DNA from: Oscillospiraceae bacterium
Lineage (GTDB): Bacteria > Bacillota > Clostridia > Oscillospirales > Acutalibacteraceae
Assembly: GCA_015065725.1 (NCBI GenBank)
Contig: SVPV01000007.1
Span: 24,179-88,178, forward strand
Length of the DNA stretch: 64,000 nt
Reading direction: 5' to 3'
How positions within the stretch are numbered: the first letter of the stretch is position 1; every line of letters starts with the position of its first letter. The notes below the pieces were generated by a model. The model was not told where the DNA came from. It searched no databases and saw nothing but the letters and a program-made list of their open reading frames with translations. Positions 17,471 to 26,990 of the stretch are shown here, piece by piece. The position numbers and the translations under genes are program-made.

Positions 17471-19702
17471 TTATTTTATTTTTTTGAGTTTAAGCCTTAA
17501 TGCATTACTTACTACACAAACCGAGCTTAAGGACATTGCAAAGCCTGCAAGCATAGGACTCATAAGAATACCTAAACTGTAAAGTAATCCTGCCGCAACA
17601 GGAATACAAACGGTGTTGTAGCAAAACGCCCAAAACAGATTTTGCTTTATGTTTTTAACTGTAACACGGCTTAAATTGATAGCCGCCGCTACATCTAAAA
17701 CATCACTTTTCATAAGCACTAAATCGGCAGCTTCAATGGCTATGTCACTGCCACTGCCTATAGCACAGCCAACGTCGGCAGAGGATAGGGCAGGGGCATC
17801 GTTTATACCGTCACCTACCATCATAACTGTGCCGTGCTTGTGCTTGATTTCAGATATAATTTCAGCTTTTTCTGAGGGTAAAACCTCAGAATAAACCTCG
17901 TCAGCAGAAAGCTTGTCTGCTATATGCTTTGCTGAACGGTTGTTATCACCCGAAAGAATTACTGTTTTAATGCCCATGCTTTTAAGCTTTTTAAATGCCT
18001 CTATAGATGTAGCTTTTAGCTCGTCTGCTATTGCTATAAGACCTAGCGGATTTTTATCTACCGCCACAAATATCAAAGATTTTCCCTCGCTTGAAAAACG
18101 GTCGGCATCACAAAGAAATGAAGATATATCAATTTCGTTTTCTTGCATTAATCTAGTGTTTCCCGCTAGGACTTTTTTGCCGTCAATAGTAGCAATAATG
18201 CCCTTACCCGAAATATTAGAAAACTCGGTGGGGGTGTCTGTTATTTCAACACCTTCTATAGCGGCATATTCACAAACTGCTACTGCTAACGGGTGGGTAG
18301 AAACCGACTCCAGTGTAGCGGTCAGTTTTAGCAGTTCTCGACGGTTTTCGGTTACTATATCAGTAACCGATGGCTTGCCCTTAGTTACCGTACCCGTTTT
18401 ATCAAACACACATACTGCCGTTTTACCTATAATTTCAAGTGCCTCACCGTTTCTTATAAGAATACCGTTTTGTGCACCGAGACCTGTACCAACCATAATG
18501 GCGGTAGGTGTTGCAAGACCTAATGCACAGGGACAGGCAACTACTAAAACGCTGGTGAATATTTTAAGTGCAAAGGCAATATCACCTTTTGTTATTAACC
18601 AAATTAAAGCCGAAAGTGTGGCTATAATTATAACTAGAGGCACAAAAATTCCTGCAACACGGTCTGCAGTTTTTGAAATTGGTGCCTTTTTGCTTTGTGC
18701 TTCCTCTACAAATTTAATTATTTTTGAAAGGGTTGTATCGCTACCCGTTCTAGTTACTTCAACACACAAAATGCCGTTTAAATTAAGGCTTCCGCCCGTA
18801 ACCGTATCGCCAACAGTTTTTTCTATAGGCATACTTTCCCCCGTCAGCATAGACTCGTCCACACTTGAAAAACCCTCTTTGACTATGCCATCAAGCGAAA
18901 TTTTCTCTCCCGATTTTACAAGCAACAATTCGCCGACCTTAACATCTTTGGTTGGTATTTTAATATGTTCGCCGTTTTTTATAACTATAGAATAGTCGGG
19001 GGATAACTCCATCAAAGCAGTAATAGCCCCACGGGTTTTAATGCGACTGCGTTCTTCAAAATATTTACCAAGTCTTACTAAAACAATAACTATTGCGGCA
19101 GATTCATAATAAAGATTATGCACTGCGTGTTGGTCTATGGATATTAAAAAGGTCATTATAATACTAAAAACAAGTGACGCTAAAGAGCCTATAGCTACTA
19201 AAGTGTCCATATTAGGATGTCCCTTTAAAAGAGTTTTGAAGCCTACGCGAAAGAATTTCCTGCCGGTATAAAGTGCAGGCAGACACAGTATCAACTGTGA
19301 AATTGCAAAATTATACGGATTTTTATTTATATCTATAATTTTGGGTATTGGAAGACCGCTTATTAGCATCTGTCCCATAGAGATATAAAGCAATAATACA
19401 CCTGCAATCCCCGCAACTATTAGGTCAAACGGCACGGTATTCTTTTGGACATCTTTTTTTGAAGCTTCGGATTGTGTGATTGCTTCGTCACTATAAGGTT
19501 TAATTCCAAAACCTGCCTTTTCAACCACTCTTATAAAATCTTCTGATGAAAGCTTTTTTTCATCAAAGGTTACTGTCATAATTCCGATAATAAGGTTTAC
19601 AGTGCATTCACTAACGCCGTCAAGTCGTTTTACTACACGCTCAACCGAAGCGGAGCATGCCGCACACGACATACCGCTTATTTTGTACTGTTCAGTTTTC
19701 AT
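17471..19702 (-). CDS. copA: Cu(+)-translocating P-type ATPase CopA
   Basis: 743 residues, P1B-type. One N-terminal HMA domain ([11 protein letters not shown], Cys13 and Cys16), eight membrane segments, actuator motif TGES, the copper-transport CPC motif in [15 protein letters not shown], phosphorylation site [11 protein letters not shown], the HP loop STHPLAVAV and the hinge [10 protein letters not shown] are all present. It exports Cu(I) at the cost of ATP, protecting against copper. The gene leads a copA-copZ pair; no CsoR or CopY regulator gene is adjacent. Only one HMA domain is present, where Bacillus CopA has two. Confidence 0.97.
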   Translation of the reverse strand: MKTEQYKISGMSCAACSASVERVVKRLDGVSECTVNLIIGIMTVTFDEKKLSSEDFIRVVEKAGFGIKPYSDEAITQSEASKKDVQKNTVPFDLIVAGIAGVLLLYISMGQMLISGLPIPKIIDINKNPYNFAISQLILCLPALYTGRKFFRVGFKTLLKGHPNMDTLVAIGSLASLVFSIIMTFLISIDQHAVHNLYYESAAIVIVLVRLGKYFEERSRIKTRGAITALMELSPDYSIVIKNGEHIKIPTKDVKVGELLLVKSGEKISLDGIVKEGFSSVDESMLTGESMPIEKTVGDTVTGGSLNLNGILCVEVTRTGSDTTLSKIIKFVEEAQSKKAPISKTADRVAGIFVPLVIIIATLSALIWLITKGDIAFALKIFTSVLVVACPCALGLATPTAIMVGTGLGAQNGILIRNGEALEIIGKTAVCVFDKTGTVTKGKPSVTDIVTENRRELLKLTATLESVSTHPLAVAVCEYAAIEGVEITDTPTEFSNISGKGIIATIDGKKVLAGNTRLMQENEIDISSFLCDADRFSSEGKSLIFVAVDKNPLGLIAIADELKATSIEAFKKLKSMGIKTVILSGDNNRSAKHIADKLSADEVYSEVLPSEKAEIISEIKHKHGTVMMVGDGINDAPALSSADVGCAIGSGSDIAIEAADLVLMKSDVLDVAAAINLSRVTVKNIKQNLFWAFCYNTVCIPVAAGLLYSLGILMSPMLAGFAMSLSSVCVVSNALRLKLKKIK

Positions 19703-19800
19703 TTTTACCTCGCTATTTATTGTAATAAAATATTTATGTTTGAAAATAATATACTTACTTGTGTTCTTTAAAAGTCACTAGAAAGGATAAGACTGTTGAA

Positions 19801-20304
19801 ATGGTAATAATGCTTTCTGATAAAGAAAACAACCTTGATAGGCAAATCGCAGAAATTTTAAGCAGAAAAGGTGCAGATGTTGTTCTAGATAATATGATAT
19901 CTGATAAAGAGGGTGCTTTTACGGTTGTAAATCACCATAAGCTGTCCGATATAGCCACAAAAAAGGGGATAATAATAGTGACAGACAGCATCGATAATTT
20001 AAAAAGCCAACATTTGCCTGAGGGTGTTGTGGGCATTTGCAGTGAGGATAACCTTAATGCCCTTAAATTTTTTAAAGCAAACAACACACCTGTAATTACG
20101 TGCGGCAGGGGAAGTAAAAATACCCTTACCGTATCAAGCGTTAGTGAAGACAGTATGCTTTTAAGCTTGCAAAGAAATATAGAAGATATAAACGGCAGAC
20201 AAATAGAGCCTTGCGAAATCAAGGTGAATATTTTAAAAAATGAAGATATATTTTCGGTGCTTGCCGCAACAGCAGTATTGCTTATGTATAGTATAACCCC
20301 ATAA
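19801..20304 (+). CDS. Conserved hypothetical protein
   Basis: About 167 residues. The frame opens at TTG 19759, but ATG 19801 lies 13-14 bases after AAAGGAT and gives a compact protein. No catalytic motif is evident. The segment TPVITCGRGSKNTLTVSSV followed by LLSLQRNIEDINGRQIEPCEI recalls a Clostridia family vaguely similar to Mur-ligase C-terminal halves but without the ATP site, from memory and not verified. The C-terminus FSVLAATAVLLMYSIT is hydrophobic and might touch the membrane. It is divergent from copA and may share its control region. Function unknown. Confidence 0.6.
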   Translation: MVIMLSDKENNLDRQIAEILSRKGADVVLDNMISDKEGAFTVVNHHKLSDIATKKGIIIVTDSIDNLKSQHLPEGVVGICSEDNLNALKFFKANNTPVITCGRGSKNTLTVSSVSEDSMLLSLQRNIEDINGRQIEPCEIKVNILKNEDIFSVLAATAVLLMYSITP

Positions 20305-20362
20305 TTAATTAAAGTCTTGCCGAATTAAAGGTTTAATAGTATAATAATATAAAATATAATTG

Positions 20363-20713
20363 CTACGGATTACATTTTTTACAGGGCGAGTAACCCTCGT
20401 TTAATAATTGGTCACGGCTTTTATTTGTGTCACTTCCGTTTGCCGAGCCACGTTTTGCATATGTACATTCGTATAAATGGAACTTCTTGGTAGAGGTGTT
20501 AATAAAATATCCGTCACTAGATGAAGGCTTATAATAATTGTCGCTCTGTTCGGTTAACGGATTTCCCGTTTTATATCCGTTAACACTGTCGTCCTTAGGC
20601 ATAATAATCTTAAAATCAGAGGCGGTATTTTGCTTTTCGGTATTATTTTCTTTGCAAGAGCAGAGACATATTATAACACCTGTTAATACAAGTAATAATA
20701 AAAATTTCTTCAT
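20363..20713 (-). CDS. Lipoprotein with a small Cys-rich C-terminal domain
   Basis: 116 residues. The N-terminus is a lipoprotein signal (MKKFLLLLVLTGVIICLCSC; lipobox LCSC, so Cys20 would be lipidated). A low-complexity linker follows, then the C-terminal module YFINTSTKKFHLYECTYAKR ... SRDQLLNEGYSPCKKCNP. This module (His, Cys, later CxxC) is common at the ends of secreted nucleases and metallo-hydrolases of Firmicutes, where it is thought to bind zinc. Here it stands alone on a lipid anchor. Role unknown. Confidence 0.75.
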   Translation of the reverse strand: MKKFLLLLVLTGVIICLCSCKENNTEKQNTASDFKIIMPKDDSVNGYKTGNPLTEQSDNYYKPSSSDGYFINTSTKKFHLYECTYAKRGSANGSDTNKSRDQLLNEGYSPCKKCNP

Positions 20714-20780
20714 AATACACGTCCAATAATAAACTGAATTTATACATAGTTATTATATTACTTTTGTATATAAAAATCAA

Positions 20781-22628
20781 GTGAAAGGGGGAATATTTAC
20801 GAACAGTTTTAATGCATCAGACAAGATAGCAGAACTCAAAAAAAAGGCAAACCGACTGCCTCTTACTGCAGGCGTTTACATTATGAAGGATAAGTCAGGT
20901 AAGATTATCTATATCGGCAAAGCAAAGTCACTTAAAAACCGTGTAACACAATACTTCGGTAGCGGTAACAACCACACCGAAAAGGTGCGTCAAATGGTGT
21001 CAAATGTAAACGATTTTGAATATATCCTTTGTGATAGCGAGTTTGAAGCTTTAATTCTTGAAAACTCACTTATTAAACAAAACCAACCCAAATACAATAT
21101 ACTTTTAAAGGACGATAAGGGATATCACTATATAAAAATTACTAACGATAAATGGCGTAAAATAGTATCTTCTAAAACTACAGACCAGAAAGCACAGTAC
21201 ATAGGACCTTATAATTCGGGGTATATTGTAAACCAAACGGTTGATGAGGTTCGTAAAATATTCCGTCTGCCCGACTGCAACCGTAGCTTTGATAAACCGA
21301 CAAAGCCGTGTCTTAATTATCATTTAGGTATTTGTGATGCACCTTGCAGATGCAAAATTTCGCTTGATGACTACAATGCTACTGTAGACGAGGCAGTAAG
21401 CTTTATTAAAAAAGGAAACAGTCAAAAGCTTACCGAGCTTTTAACAAAACAGATGAATAGGGCAGCTGAAAGACTTGATTTTGAACAAGCGGCAAAGCTT
21501 CGCGACCGCATAAACGCTATAAATAAGCTTCGCGAAAAGCAAAAGGTTGTGCTTATTCCATATGACAGTCAGGATGTTTTTGCATCTGTTTTTCTGGGTG
21601 AAAAGGCAAGTATAAGCGTGCTTGTGTTTAGAAATAAACGGCTTTCAGATAAGCAGAATTTTATAATAGACGGCATTAACGATAAAAAAGAACTTTATTC
21701 TCAATTTTTGCAACAGTATTATGGAGATAGGCAGGATATTCCCCAAAGAATAGTGCTTGATGAAAACACCGAAAACGATGCTATCATAGAAAGGTGGCTT
21801 ACCGAAAAAGCAGGTAAAAAGGTGAGCATAATTATTCCCAAAATAGGCGAACAGCTAGATATTGTAAAAATGTGCCGTAACAATGCGGCAGAGAGCATTT
21901 CAAAGCTTTCTGACACAGGTGGTAGGGAAATGTATGCTCTTGATGAGCTTGGCAGAATTTTAGGACTATCTTCAATACCACGCTATATTGAAGCCTACGA
22001 TATATCCAATACGGCGGGTAGCGAAAACGTTGCAGGAATGGTGGTTTTCCGTGACGGCAGACCTTATAAAAAAGCCTATCGGTTGTTTAAAATTAAGTCG
22101 TTTTACGGTCAAGACGATTATCGTTCTATGGCAGAGGTTTTAGATAGACGTTTCCTTGAATATAAAAAAGGCGAGGACGAGAGCTTTAGTACACTGCCCG
22201 ACCTCATATTGCTTGACGGCGGTGAGGGACAGATTTCTGCTGTGTTACCTGTACTCGAAAAGCACAATATTTCAGTATCTTTGTTTGGTATGGTTAAGGA
22301 TTCCAAGCATAGAACACGTGCGATTGCGTCTAGCGGGGGAGATATAGCTATAAAATCTAACCGAGCGGCATTTACGCTTGTGACCTCTATTCAAGACGAG
22401 GTGCACCGTTATGCTATAACATACCATAAAAAACGTAGAACAAAATCGATGCTTGCAAGTGAGCTGTTAGAAATTGAGGGCATAGGCGATACAAGACGCA
22501 AGGCACTACTTAAGCATTTTAAAACTCTGACTGCTATAAAAAATGCAAGTATAGATGAGCTATCGTCAGTTAAAGGTATGAACAGAAAATCTGCCGAGGC
22601 GATATTTAATTATTATGTTGAAAAATAA
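20781..22628 (+). CDS. uvrC: Excinuclease ABC subunit C
   Basis: Up to 615 residues: N-terminal GIY-YIG nuclease (PLTAGVYIMKD, IIYIGKAKSLKNRV), a cysteine cluster (CLNYHLGICDAPCRC), UVR helix pair binding UvrB (RAAERLDFEQAAKLRDRI), RNase H-like second nuclease (LDGGEGQISAVLPVL) and C-terminal HhH pair. It makes both incisions in nucleotide excision repair. The start is uncertain: GTG 20781 has no ribosome site before it, while the strong AAAGGGGG at 20784-20791 is followed at normal distance only by ACG (20799) or ATA (20793), with no NTG codon in frame. Either a non-standard start or a base error in the assembly is likely. Confidence 0.95.
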   Translation: MKGGIFTNSFNASDKIAELKKKANRLPLTAGVYIMKDKSGKIIYIGKAKSLKNRVTQYFGSGNNHTEKVRQMVSNVNDFEYILCDSEFEALILENSLIKQNQPKYNILLKDDKGYHYIKITNDKWRKIVSSKTTDQKAQYIGPYNSGYIVNQTVDEVRKIFRLPDCNRSFDKPTKPCLNYHLGICDAPCRCKISLDDYNATVDEAVSFIKKGNSQKLTELLTKQMNRAAERLDFEQAAKLRDRINAINKLREKQKVVLIPYDSQDVFASVFLGEKASISVLVFRNKRLSDKQNFIIDGINDKKELYSQFLQQYYGDRQDIPQRIVLDENTENDAIIERWLTEKAGKKVSIIIPKIGEQLDIVKMCRNNAAESISKLSDTGGREMYALDELGRILGLSSIPRYIEAYDISNTAGSENVAGMVVFRDGRPYKKAYRLFKIKSFYGQDDYRSMAEVLDRRFLEYKKGEDESFSTLPDLILLDGGEGQISAVLPVLEKHNISVSLFGMVKDSKHRTRAIASSGGDIAIKSNRAAFTLVTSIQDEVHRYAITYHKKRRTKSMLASELLEIEGIGDTRRKALLKHFKTLTAIKNASIDELSSVKGMNRKSAEAIFNYYVEK

Positions 22629-22676
22629 AATTAAAAATGTTATATTATTAAGAAGAAATTTATTGAGGTGATTTAT

Positions 22677-23279
22677 ATGTCATGTTTACAGTTAAAGGAA
22701 ATTACTACAGGTGATACCGTTGCAGTAATGCATACTTCTATGGGTGATATTAAAATTAAACTTTTCCCAAAGGAAGCACCAAAAACGGTTGAAAACTTTA
22801 CTACACATGCTAAAAACGGATATTATAACGGTCTTATTTTCCACCGTGTAATTAAGGATTTTATGATTCAGGGCGGTGACCCCAGAGGTACAGGCACAGG
22901 CGGTGAGTCTATTTGGGGCAGAAGCTTTGAGGATGAGTTTTCACCCGAGCTTCACAATCTTCGCGGTGCTTTATCAATGGCTAATTCGGGACCTAACACT
23001 AACGGTAGTCAGTTCTTTATTGTACAGGCAAACGAGGCTCCGCAAAATATGATAGAGCAAATGCGTGGTATGACTGCCGAGCAGGGCTTCCCGACCGAGA
23101 TTACCGATGCTTATGAACAGATGGGCGGTACGCCTTGGCTTGATTTCCGCCATAGCGTTTTCGGTCAGGTAATGGAGGGTATGGAGGTTGTTGATGCTAT
23201 TGCTAATGTAGCAGTAGGTGCAAGCGATAAACCCCTTGAAGATGTCAAGATAAATAGCATTGATATTATTGAAGCATAA
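22677..23279 (+). CDS. ppiB: Cyclophilin-type peptidyl-prolyl isomerase
   Basis: 200 residues. The cyclophilin core is intact: [22 protein letters not shown] with the catalytic Arg, [18 protein letters not shown], and [17 protein letters not shown]. It speeds proline isomerisation during folding; with no signal peptide it is cytoplasmic. A loop insertion ([20 protein letters not shown]) not found in short PpiB forms is present and is seen in several Clostridia proteins. The frame opens at GTG 22668, but that GTG is part of the ribosome site GAGGTG for ATG 22677. Confidence 0.95.
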   Translation: MSCLQLKEITTGDTVAVMHTSMGDIKIKLFPKEAPKTVENFTTHAKNGYYNGLIFHRVIKDFMIQGGDPRGTGTGGESIWGRSFEDEFSPELHNLRGALSMANSGPNTNGSQFFIVQANEAPQNMIEQMRGMTAEQGFPTEITDAYEQMGGTPWLDFRHSVFGQVMEGMEVVDAIANVAVGASDKPLEDVKINSIDIIEA

Positions 23280-23298
23280 AATTAATTTTGAAAATAAA

Positions 23299-23339
23299 AA
23301 CCTGTCACACTTAAATTTTAAGTGTGACAGGTTTACTAT
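23299..23339. terminator. Bidirectional terminator after ppiB
   Basis: A 17-bp near-perfect palindrome (AACCTGTCACACTTA and its complement) with flanking T-rich DNA. It serves ppiB and the small minus-strand ORF that ends at 23352. Confidence 0.85.
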
Positions 23340-23351
23340 TTTTAGAACAGA

Positions 23352-23471
23352 TTAATAGTTGTTATTATTGTTATTATCCTTCTTATTCTGTTCCTTTTTG
23401 TTCTGGTCGTTCTTGTTCTGATTGTTTTTGTTCTGGTCGTTTTGGTTCTGCTTGTTCTTATTGTTATCCAC
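23352..23471 (-). CDS. 39-residue Asn/Lys/Gln-rich small protein
   Basis: GTG start with an excellent ribosome site (GGGTGAT, 4 bases before) and a TAA stop directly before a terminator. The product, beginning MDNNKNKQNQNDQNKNNQNK and ending NNNNNNY, consists almost only of Asn, Lys, Gln and Asp. Repeats of QNKN/NDQN produce short DNA repeats. Such polar, disordered peptides are reminiscent of small spore-associated proteins of Clostridia, but no family is recognised. The ribosome site and terminator make it likely to be a true gene. Confidence 0.6.
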   Translation of the reverse strand: MDNNKNKQNQNDQNKNNQNKNDQNKKEQNKKDNNNNNNY

Positions 23472-23545
23472 AAAAATCACCCGCCTTTCAGAAATATTAT
23501 CTGTAGGACGGGTGAAAAATATGCAAAACATTTTAAAAATTACTT

Positions 23546-23980
23546 TTATAAATACTCTCTAATATCTCTAACCAAGCGTTCTTCGATATTTATAAGCCTT
23601 TTAGTAATATCCTTCGATTTTTCGTCAGCGGCTTTGTATTTGTTAAGATACTTACTTAAGGATTTAATACCCATATTGTAGCCTTCAGTCATAAGGTCGG
23701 CAATAGTGGCGTCTGATTCGTTAAGAGCTAACTTTACATTGGTTTTTATATACGACATACTTTTTGCCATCGGGTTTGGCTCTTTTCCGTCATCGTGGTA
23801 TCGGTCTAAAAGCTCACCGATTTCGTCTTTAAGCTTGATGTGTTGGTCCTTTGAGCCTGATAGTAAATCTTTAAAATGTTCGTCAGCAACATATTCAATT
23901 ACATCGTCAATAGACGAAACACCCATTTTAATACCTGCGTCACATTCACGAAGTAGTTTTATTGTGTCTTGTTCTATCAT
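23546..23980 (-). CDS. Four-helix-bundle protein, ferritin-like/DUF2383 type
   Basis: 144 residues, nearly all predicted helix. The pattern (helix with DAGIKMGVSSIDDVIEYVAD, helix KDLLSGSKDQHIKLKDEIGELLDRY, then NPMAKSMSYIKTNVKLAL and a fourth helix) matches small ferritin-like proteins common in anaerobic Firmicutes. A complete di-iron ligand set (paired E and ExxH) is not obvious, so iron binding is uncertain. The gene starts behind AAAGGAG and is convergent with nothing; it may be stress related. Function unknown. Confidence 0.65.
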   Translation of the reverse strand: MIEQDTIKLLRECDAGIKMGVSSIDDVIEYVADEHFKDLLSGSKDQHIKLKDEIGELLDRYHDDGKEPNPMAKSMSYIKTNVKLALNESDATIADLMTEGYNMGIKSLSKYLNKYKAADEKSKDITKRLINIEERLVRDIREYL

Positions 23981-24040
23981 TTTTTAAAAACTCCTTTCGA
24001 TTTTAGTATAACCTGTGTTTTAAAAATCTTACACTTTCGG

Positions 24041-24069
24041 TTGATTAATTTGCGTAAATTTGATATAAT
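24041..24069 (+). promoter_or_regulatory. Promoter of the 24.1 kb membrane protein gene
   Basis: TTGATT (24041-24046), 17-base spacer and TATAAT (24064-24069), 22 bases before GAGGTGAT. Confidence 0.75.
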
Positions 24070-24096
24070 AAATCAGTTCATAGTAATTCTTGCGAG

Positions 24097-25290
24097 GTGA
24101 TAAAGATAGGTATCCATTTTTTTAATAAGAGAAATGATAATAACGACGGTTTTTTTGTTTATGATATAGTTGAAAAAATAGAAAAGGAAGAAAAAGCACA
24201 AGCCGAGAAAACGGTTTTTGAGCGTGTGCTTGAACGTCAGCAAAAGCCCGAAAATAATCCTAAAAAACTTTACAGTATTATTTTTGGCGTATGTTTTCTT
24301 TTACTGTTAATTATAACCGTTTTGGGATGCTATCTTAACGTTTATAGCAAAAATCTACCTGCCGAATTTTGCGAAGAAATCGTTTCGGCTTATGAAGGTA
24401 AAAATACTGACTTGTTTTTAAAGCACTGTACAAATCTTCCCAAAGAATTAAAAAACAAAGCAAATTTGCAGAAATATTTAAATAATTTTTTACCTTCAGA
24501 TGACTGCGGTTTTTATCAAGTGTCATCAAAATACAATAATTCGCAAAGATATATATTTGAATCAGGCACCAAAAAAATAGGTGAGATTTTGTTTGTTAAA
24601 AATAAAAAATCTGCCGCTTTTGGTATTGATTCATATACGGTTGAAAGCTTTGAAATGTATCCGCTTGTAGAGTATAACATAGCTACATATTCAACCTGTA
24701 CGTTAAAGATAAACGGTAAGGAAATTAATAAAAAATATCTTCAAGGCAGAAACACCGCTTTTGGATACTTTACTTCGTCTTCACACACAATGGTCACACA
24801 AGACATTTATGCTATTAATGATTTAAAATTTATAGAAGAAATTTCGGTTGTTGATACTGACGGTAAGGTTTATGAGGTGCCTTTTGATGCTTCTGACTTT
24901 AATATAGATACCACCGTTAACAGCGGTGATAAACAAGAAGAGTTACTTGAATTTTTTAAAGGCTTTGTATACAATTATATGTATTATACCGTTGTGGATA
25001 ATAAAAATCCCGATGTAGTTCTTTACGATGTATATGAGGGGACAAATATCTATAACGCTATTAATAGATATTATAACGATGATACTCTTTTATGTAAAAA
25101 TTCACGAATTGAAAATCTTAAGGTGGAGGAAATTTTATATTACGGTTCGGGATATTATACCTGTACAGTTTCGGCTGATTATTTGATTGAATTAGAAGAA
25201 GAAACCGTCACTAAAAGCTTTCAAAAACAAGTTTCCTTACTTTATAGCGACGGTCGGTATTACGTAATTAATTTGTCAGATGTATTTTAA
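24097..25290 (+). CDS. Single-pass membrane protein with extracellular domains
   Basis: Up to 397 residues: a charged cytoplasmic N-terminus (KIEKEEKAQAEKTVFERVLE), one membrane helix (about residues 68-90, YSIIFGVCFLLLLIITVLGCY), then about 310 outer residues rich in Tyr and Asn that look like repeated NTF2-like or TcaA-like beta folds; no catalytic motif is seen. The start is unclear: GTG 24097 is inside the ribosome site GAGGTGA, and the only in-frame codon at proper distance is ATA 24106. The promoter upstream fits expression on its own. Function unknown; a cell-envelope sensor or structural role is possible. Confidence 0.7.
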   Translation: MIKIGIHFFNKRNDNNDGFFVYDIVEKIEKEEKAQAEKTVFERVLERQQKPENNPKKLYSIIFGVCFLLLLIITVLGCYLNVYSKNLPAEFCEEIVSAYEGKNTDLFLKHCTNLPKELKNKANLQKYLNNFLPSDDCGFYQVSSKYNNSQRYIFESGTKKIGEILFVKNKKSAAFGIDSYTVESFEMYPLVEYNIATYSTCTLKINGKEINKKYLQGRNTAFGYFTSSSHTMVTQDIYAINDLKFIEEISVVDTDGKVYEVPFDASDFNIDTTVNSGDKQEELLEFFKGFVYNYMYYTVVDNKNPDVVLYDVYEGTNIYNAINRYYNDDTLLCKNSRIENLKVEEILYYGSGYYTCTVSADYLIELEEETVTKSFQKQVSLLYSDGRYYVINLSDVF

Positions 25291-25291
25291 A

Positions 25292-26122
25292 TCAATAGCC
25301 GATTTTCTTAATGCGTGAATAGTGGAATATATATTGTTGTACAATGCCCGCGTAGGGTATTGCACATTCGGGTAAATTTCCGTCAAACAGCATTTCCATA
25401 GCACGCTTAATCCAAACGTCTTTAGGGAATGCCTCTATGTGACCGAGGGAGAAAAGCAAAACACAATCGGCAACCTTTGGTCCGACACCGCTTATCTCCA
25501 TTAGCTTTTCTGCCGCCTGCTCATAGGGTATGGTTCTCAGTTCTTCAAGCTTTACAGTGCCGCTTGCTACCTTTTTTGCGGCGTCTAGTATGTATTTGGC
25601 ACGAAATCCTGCACGCAAGGGTTCTAAATCCTCAACGTAAAGCGAGGCAAGCTTTTCGGCAGTAGGGAATGAGTAATATCCGCCCATATCGTTACCAAAA
25701 GTTTCGCAAAGGCGTTCAATAATACCTTTTATTCTCGGTATATTATTGTTTTGGGATATTATAAACGAGCATAACGCTTCCCAAGGGTCTTGGTTAAGAA
25801 GCCGTATACCGCCCGCAAATTCTATAGCATCGGCGATGGTTTTGTTTGAGCTTACCGCTTCTATTATTTTAGAGTAATCTCTGTCTAAATCAAAATAATT
25901 TCGCCAAAAGCTTTGAAAATCCTTAAGTGATGTATTTTTGAATATTACGATATCACCGTCGCGGTAAAGCTCAAGATATTTGTCGCCTGCAACACCACGC
26001 CAAGTTACACCGTCGTCACATTCCCAGCGGAATGCCTGTCCGCAATCAAGAGTTTGGGCTAAATCAAAATTTTTTGTACCGTATAGGTATAAATCCCCGT
26101 TTTTAATTTTTACAGTTAACAT
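25292..26122 (-). CDS. ogg: 8-oxoguanine DNA glycosylase, OGG1 type
   Basis: 276 residues with the OGG N-terminal domain (LDCGQAFRWECDDGVTWRG) and HhH-GPD domain. The HhH motif ISGVGPKVADCVLLFSLG carries Lys216, matching the Schiff-base lysine of OGG1, and Asp235 in FPKDVWIKRA is the catalytic aspartate. The enzyme removes 8-oxoguanine opposite C and nicks the strand by lyase activity. Its 3' end almost touches the convergent gene stop at 25290. Bacterial OGG1 forms are common in Clostridia, where they take the place of MutM. Confidence 0.94.
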   Translation of the reverse strand: MLTVKIKNGDLYLYGTKNFDLAQTLDCGQAFRWECDDGVTWRGVAGDKYLELYRDGDIVIFKNTSLKDFQSFWRNYFDLDRDYSKIIEAVSSNKTIADAIEFAGGIRLLNQDPWEALCSFIISQNNNIPRIKGIIERLCETFGNDMGGYYSFPTAEKLASLYVEDLEPLRAGFRAKYILDAAKKVASGTVKLEELRTIPYEQAAEKLMEISGVGPKVADCVLLFSLGHIEAFPKDVWIKRAMEMLFDGNLPECAIPYAGIVQQYIFHYSRIKKIGY

Positions 26123-26198
26123 ATAAAATCCCCAATGTTAAAATTTATATTTATAATTTTACCACTTTATTTTTAAAATGACAATAGGAGAATTATGT

Positions 26199-26888
26199 AT
26201 GAGAGATGATATTTGCACCATTCCTGTCACTGAAATTTTTGAAGAAAATGACGGTTGTCCTATTTGCCGTATGTATGCGGAGGTTGACAATAAAATCACC
26301 GAATATATTTTGGGCGACGCTTTAATGGAACCAGATGTTCGTATCGAAACAAACCGTTTAGGCTTTTGTGCAGACCATTATGAAAGTATGTATCTGCGTA
26401 GGGGCAGATTAGGCTTTGCCTTGATGCTCGAAACCCATTTGAAAAGTCTTAACGATAGTGTTTTTACAAAAAACATTTTAGTTTCTAACAGTAAAAAAGC
26501 CAGCAAGGCAAAAAAGGTCAGCGAAAGCTGTTTTATATGCGAAAAGGTAGAATGGGGAATATCCCGAATGATAGATACCATATACCGCACCTATGAAACC
26601 GAAAAGGATTTTCGCGATATGTTTAATTCACAACCTATGTTTTGTATGCCTCATTACGAAAGGCTTATAAGCGGAATAGACAAAAAATTTATGAAGAGAT
26701 ACGGCGGAGAATTGGCTGATAATCTGACAAGAATTACCTCGAATTATGCTAAAAGTCTTTCGGAGGATGTTACAAAATACTGTGCTTCTTATAACTATTG
26801 CAGAACCGACGGAAAGGTTGATTTTGGCAGCAGTATAGATTCGGTGCAACGCAGTATTGCCTTTTTAAGCGGTAGAAATGTTGAATAA
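26199..26888 (+). CDS. DUF6062 Cys-rich protein
   Basis: About 229 residues. Four cysteine/histidine groups, CPICRM, FCADHY, CFICEK and CMPHY, are spaced as two similar halves, suggesting a duplicated metal-binding unit (zinc or iron). This matches the DUF6062 family of anaerobic Firmicutes, whose role is unknown. The first ATG of the frame (26178) precedes the ribosome site; ATG 26199 lies eight bases after AGGAG and gives the family start MRDDICTIPVTEIF. No signal peptide or membrane segment is present. It is divergent from the ogg gene. Confidence 0.78.
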   Translation: MRDDICTIPVTEIFEENDGCPICRMYAEVDNKITEYILGDALMEPDVRIETNRLGFCADHYESMYLRRGRLGFALMLETHLKSLNDSVFTKNILVSNSKKASKAKKVSESCFICEKVEWGISRMIDTIYRTYETEKDFRDMFNSQPMFCMPHYERLISGIDKKFMKRYGGELADNLTRITSNYAKSLSEDVTKYCASYNYCRTDGKVDFGSSIDSVQRSIAFLSGRNVE

Positions 26889-26990
26889 TTGATTTTTACT
26901 TAGCTTAATGTTTTTACATAATTTTGAATAACAAGACTATAAAACGTCCAAAATATACGTGTAGTAAACAGTTCAAAAAGGGGCGTTTTA

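Noticed and set aside
17913..18995. 360-codon open frame antisense to copA
   Set aside because: It mirrors codon structure of copA, has no ribosome site and no recognisable domain; copA is intact with all motifs.
23301..23311. Shared 11-mer CCTGTCACACT between the ppiB terminator and the tRNA-like minihelix at 1929
   Set aside because: Both are hairpins with GTGTGACAGG-type arms; one 11-base match between unrelated hairpins in 64 kb is not strong evidence of a repeat family.
23360..23465. Short repeats resembling a CRISPR array (GTTCTGGTCGTT units)
   Set aside because: Units are 12-15 bases and irregular, with no spacers; they are codon repeats for Gln/Asn/Lys/Asp in the small minus-strand ORF.
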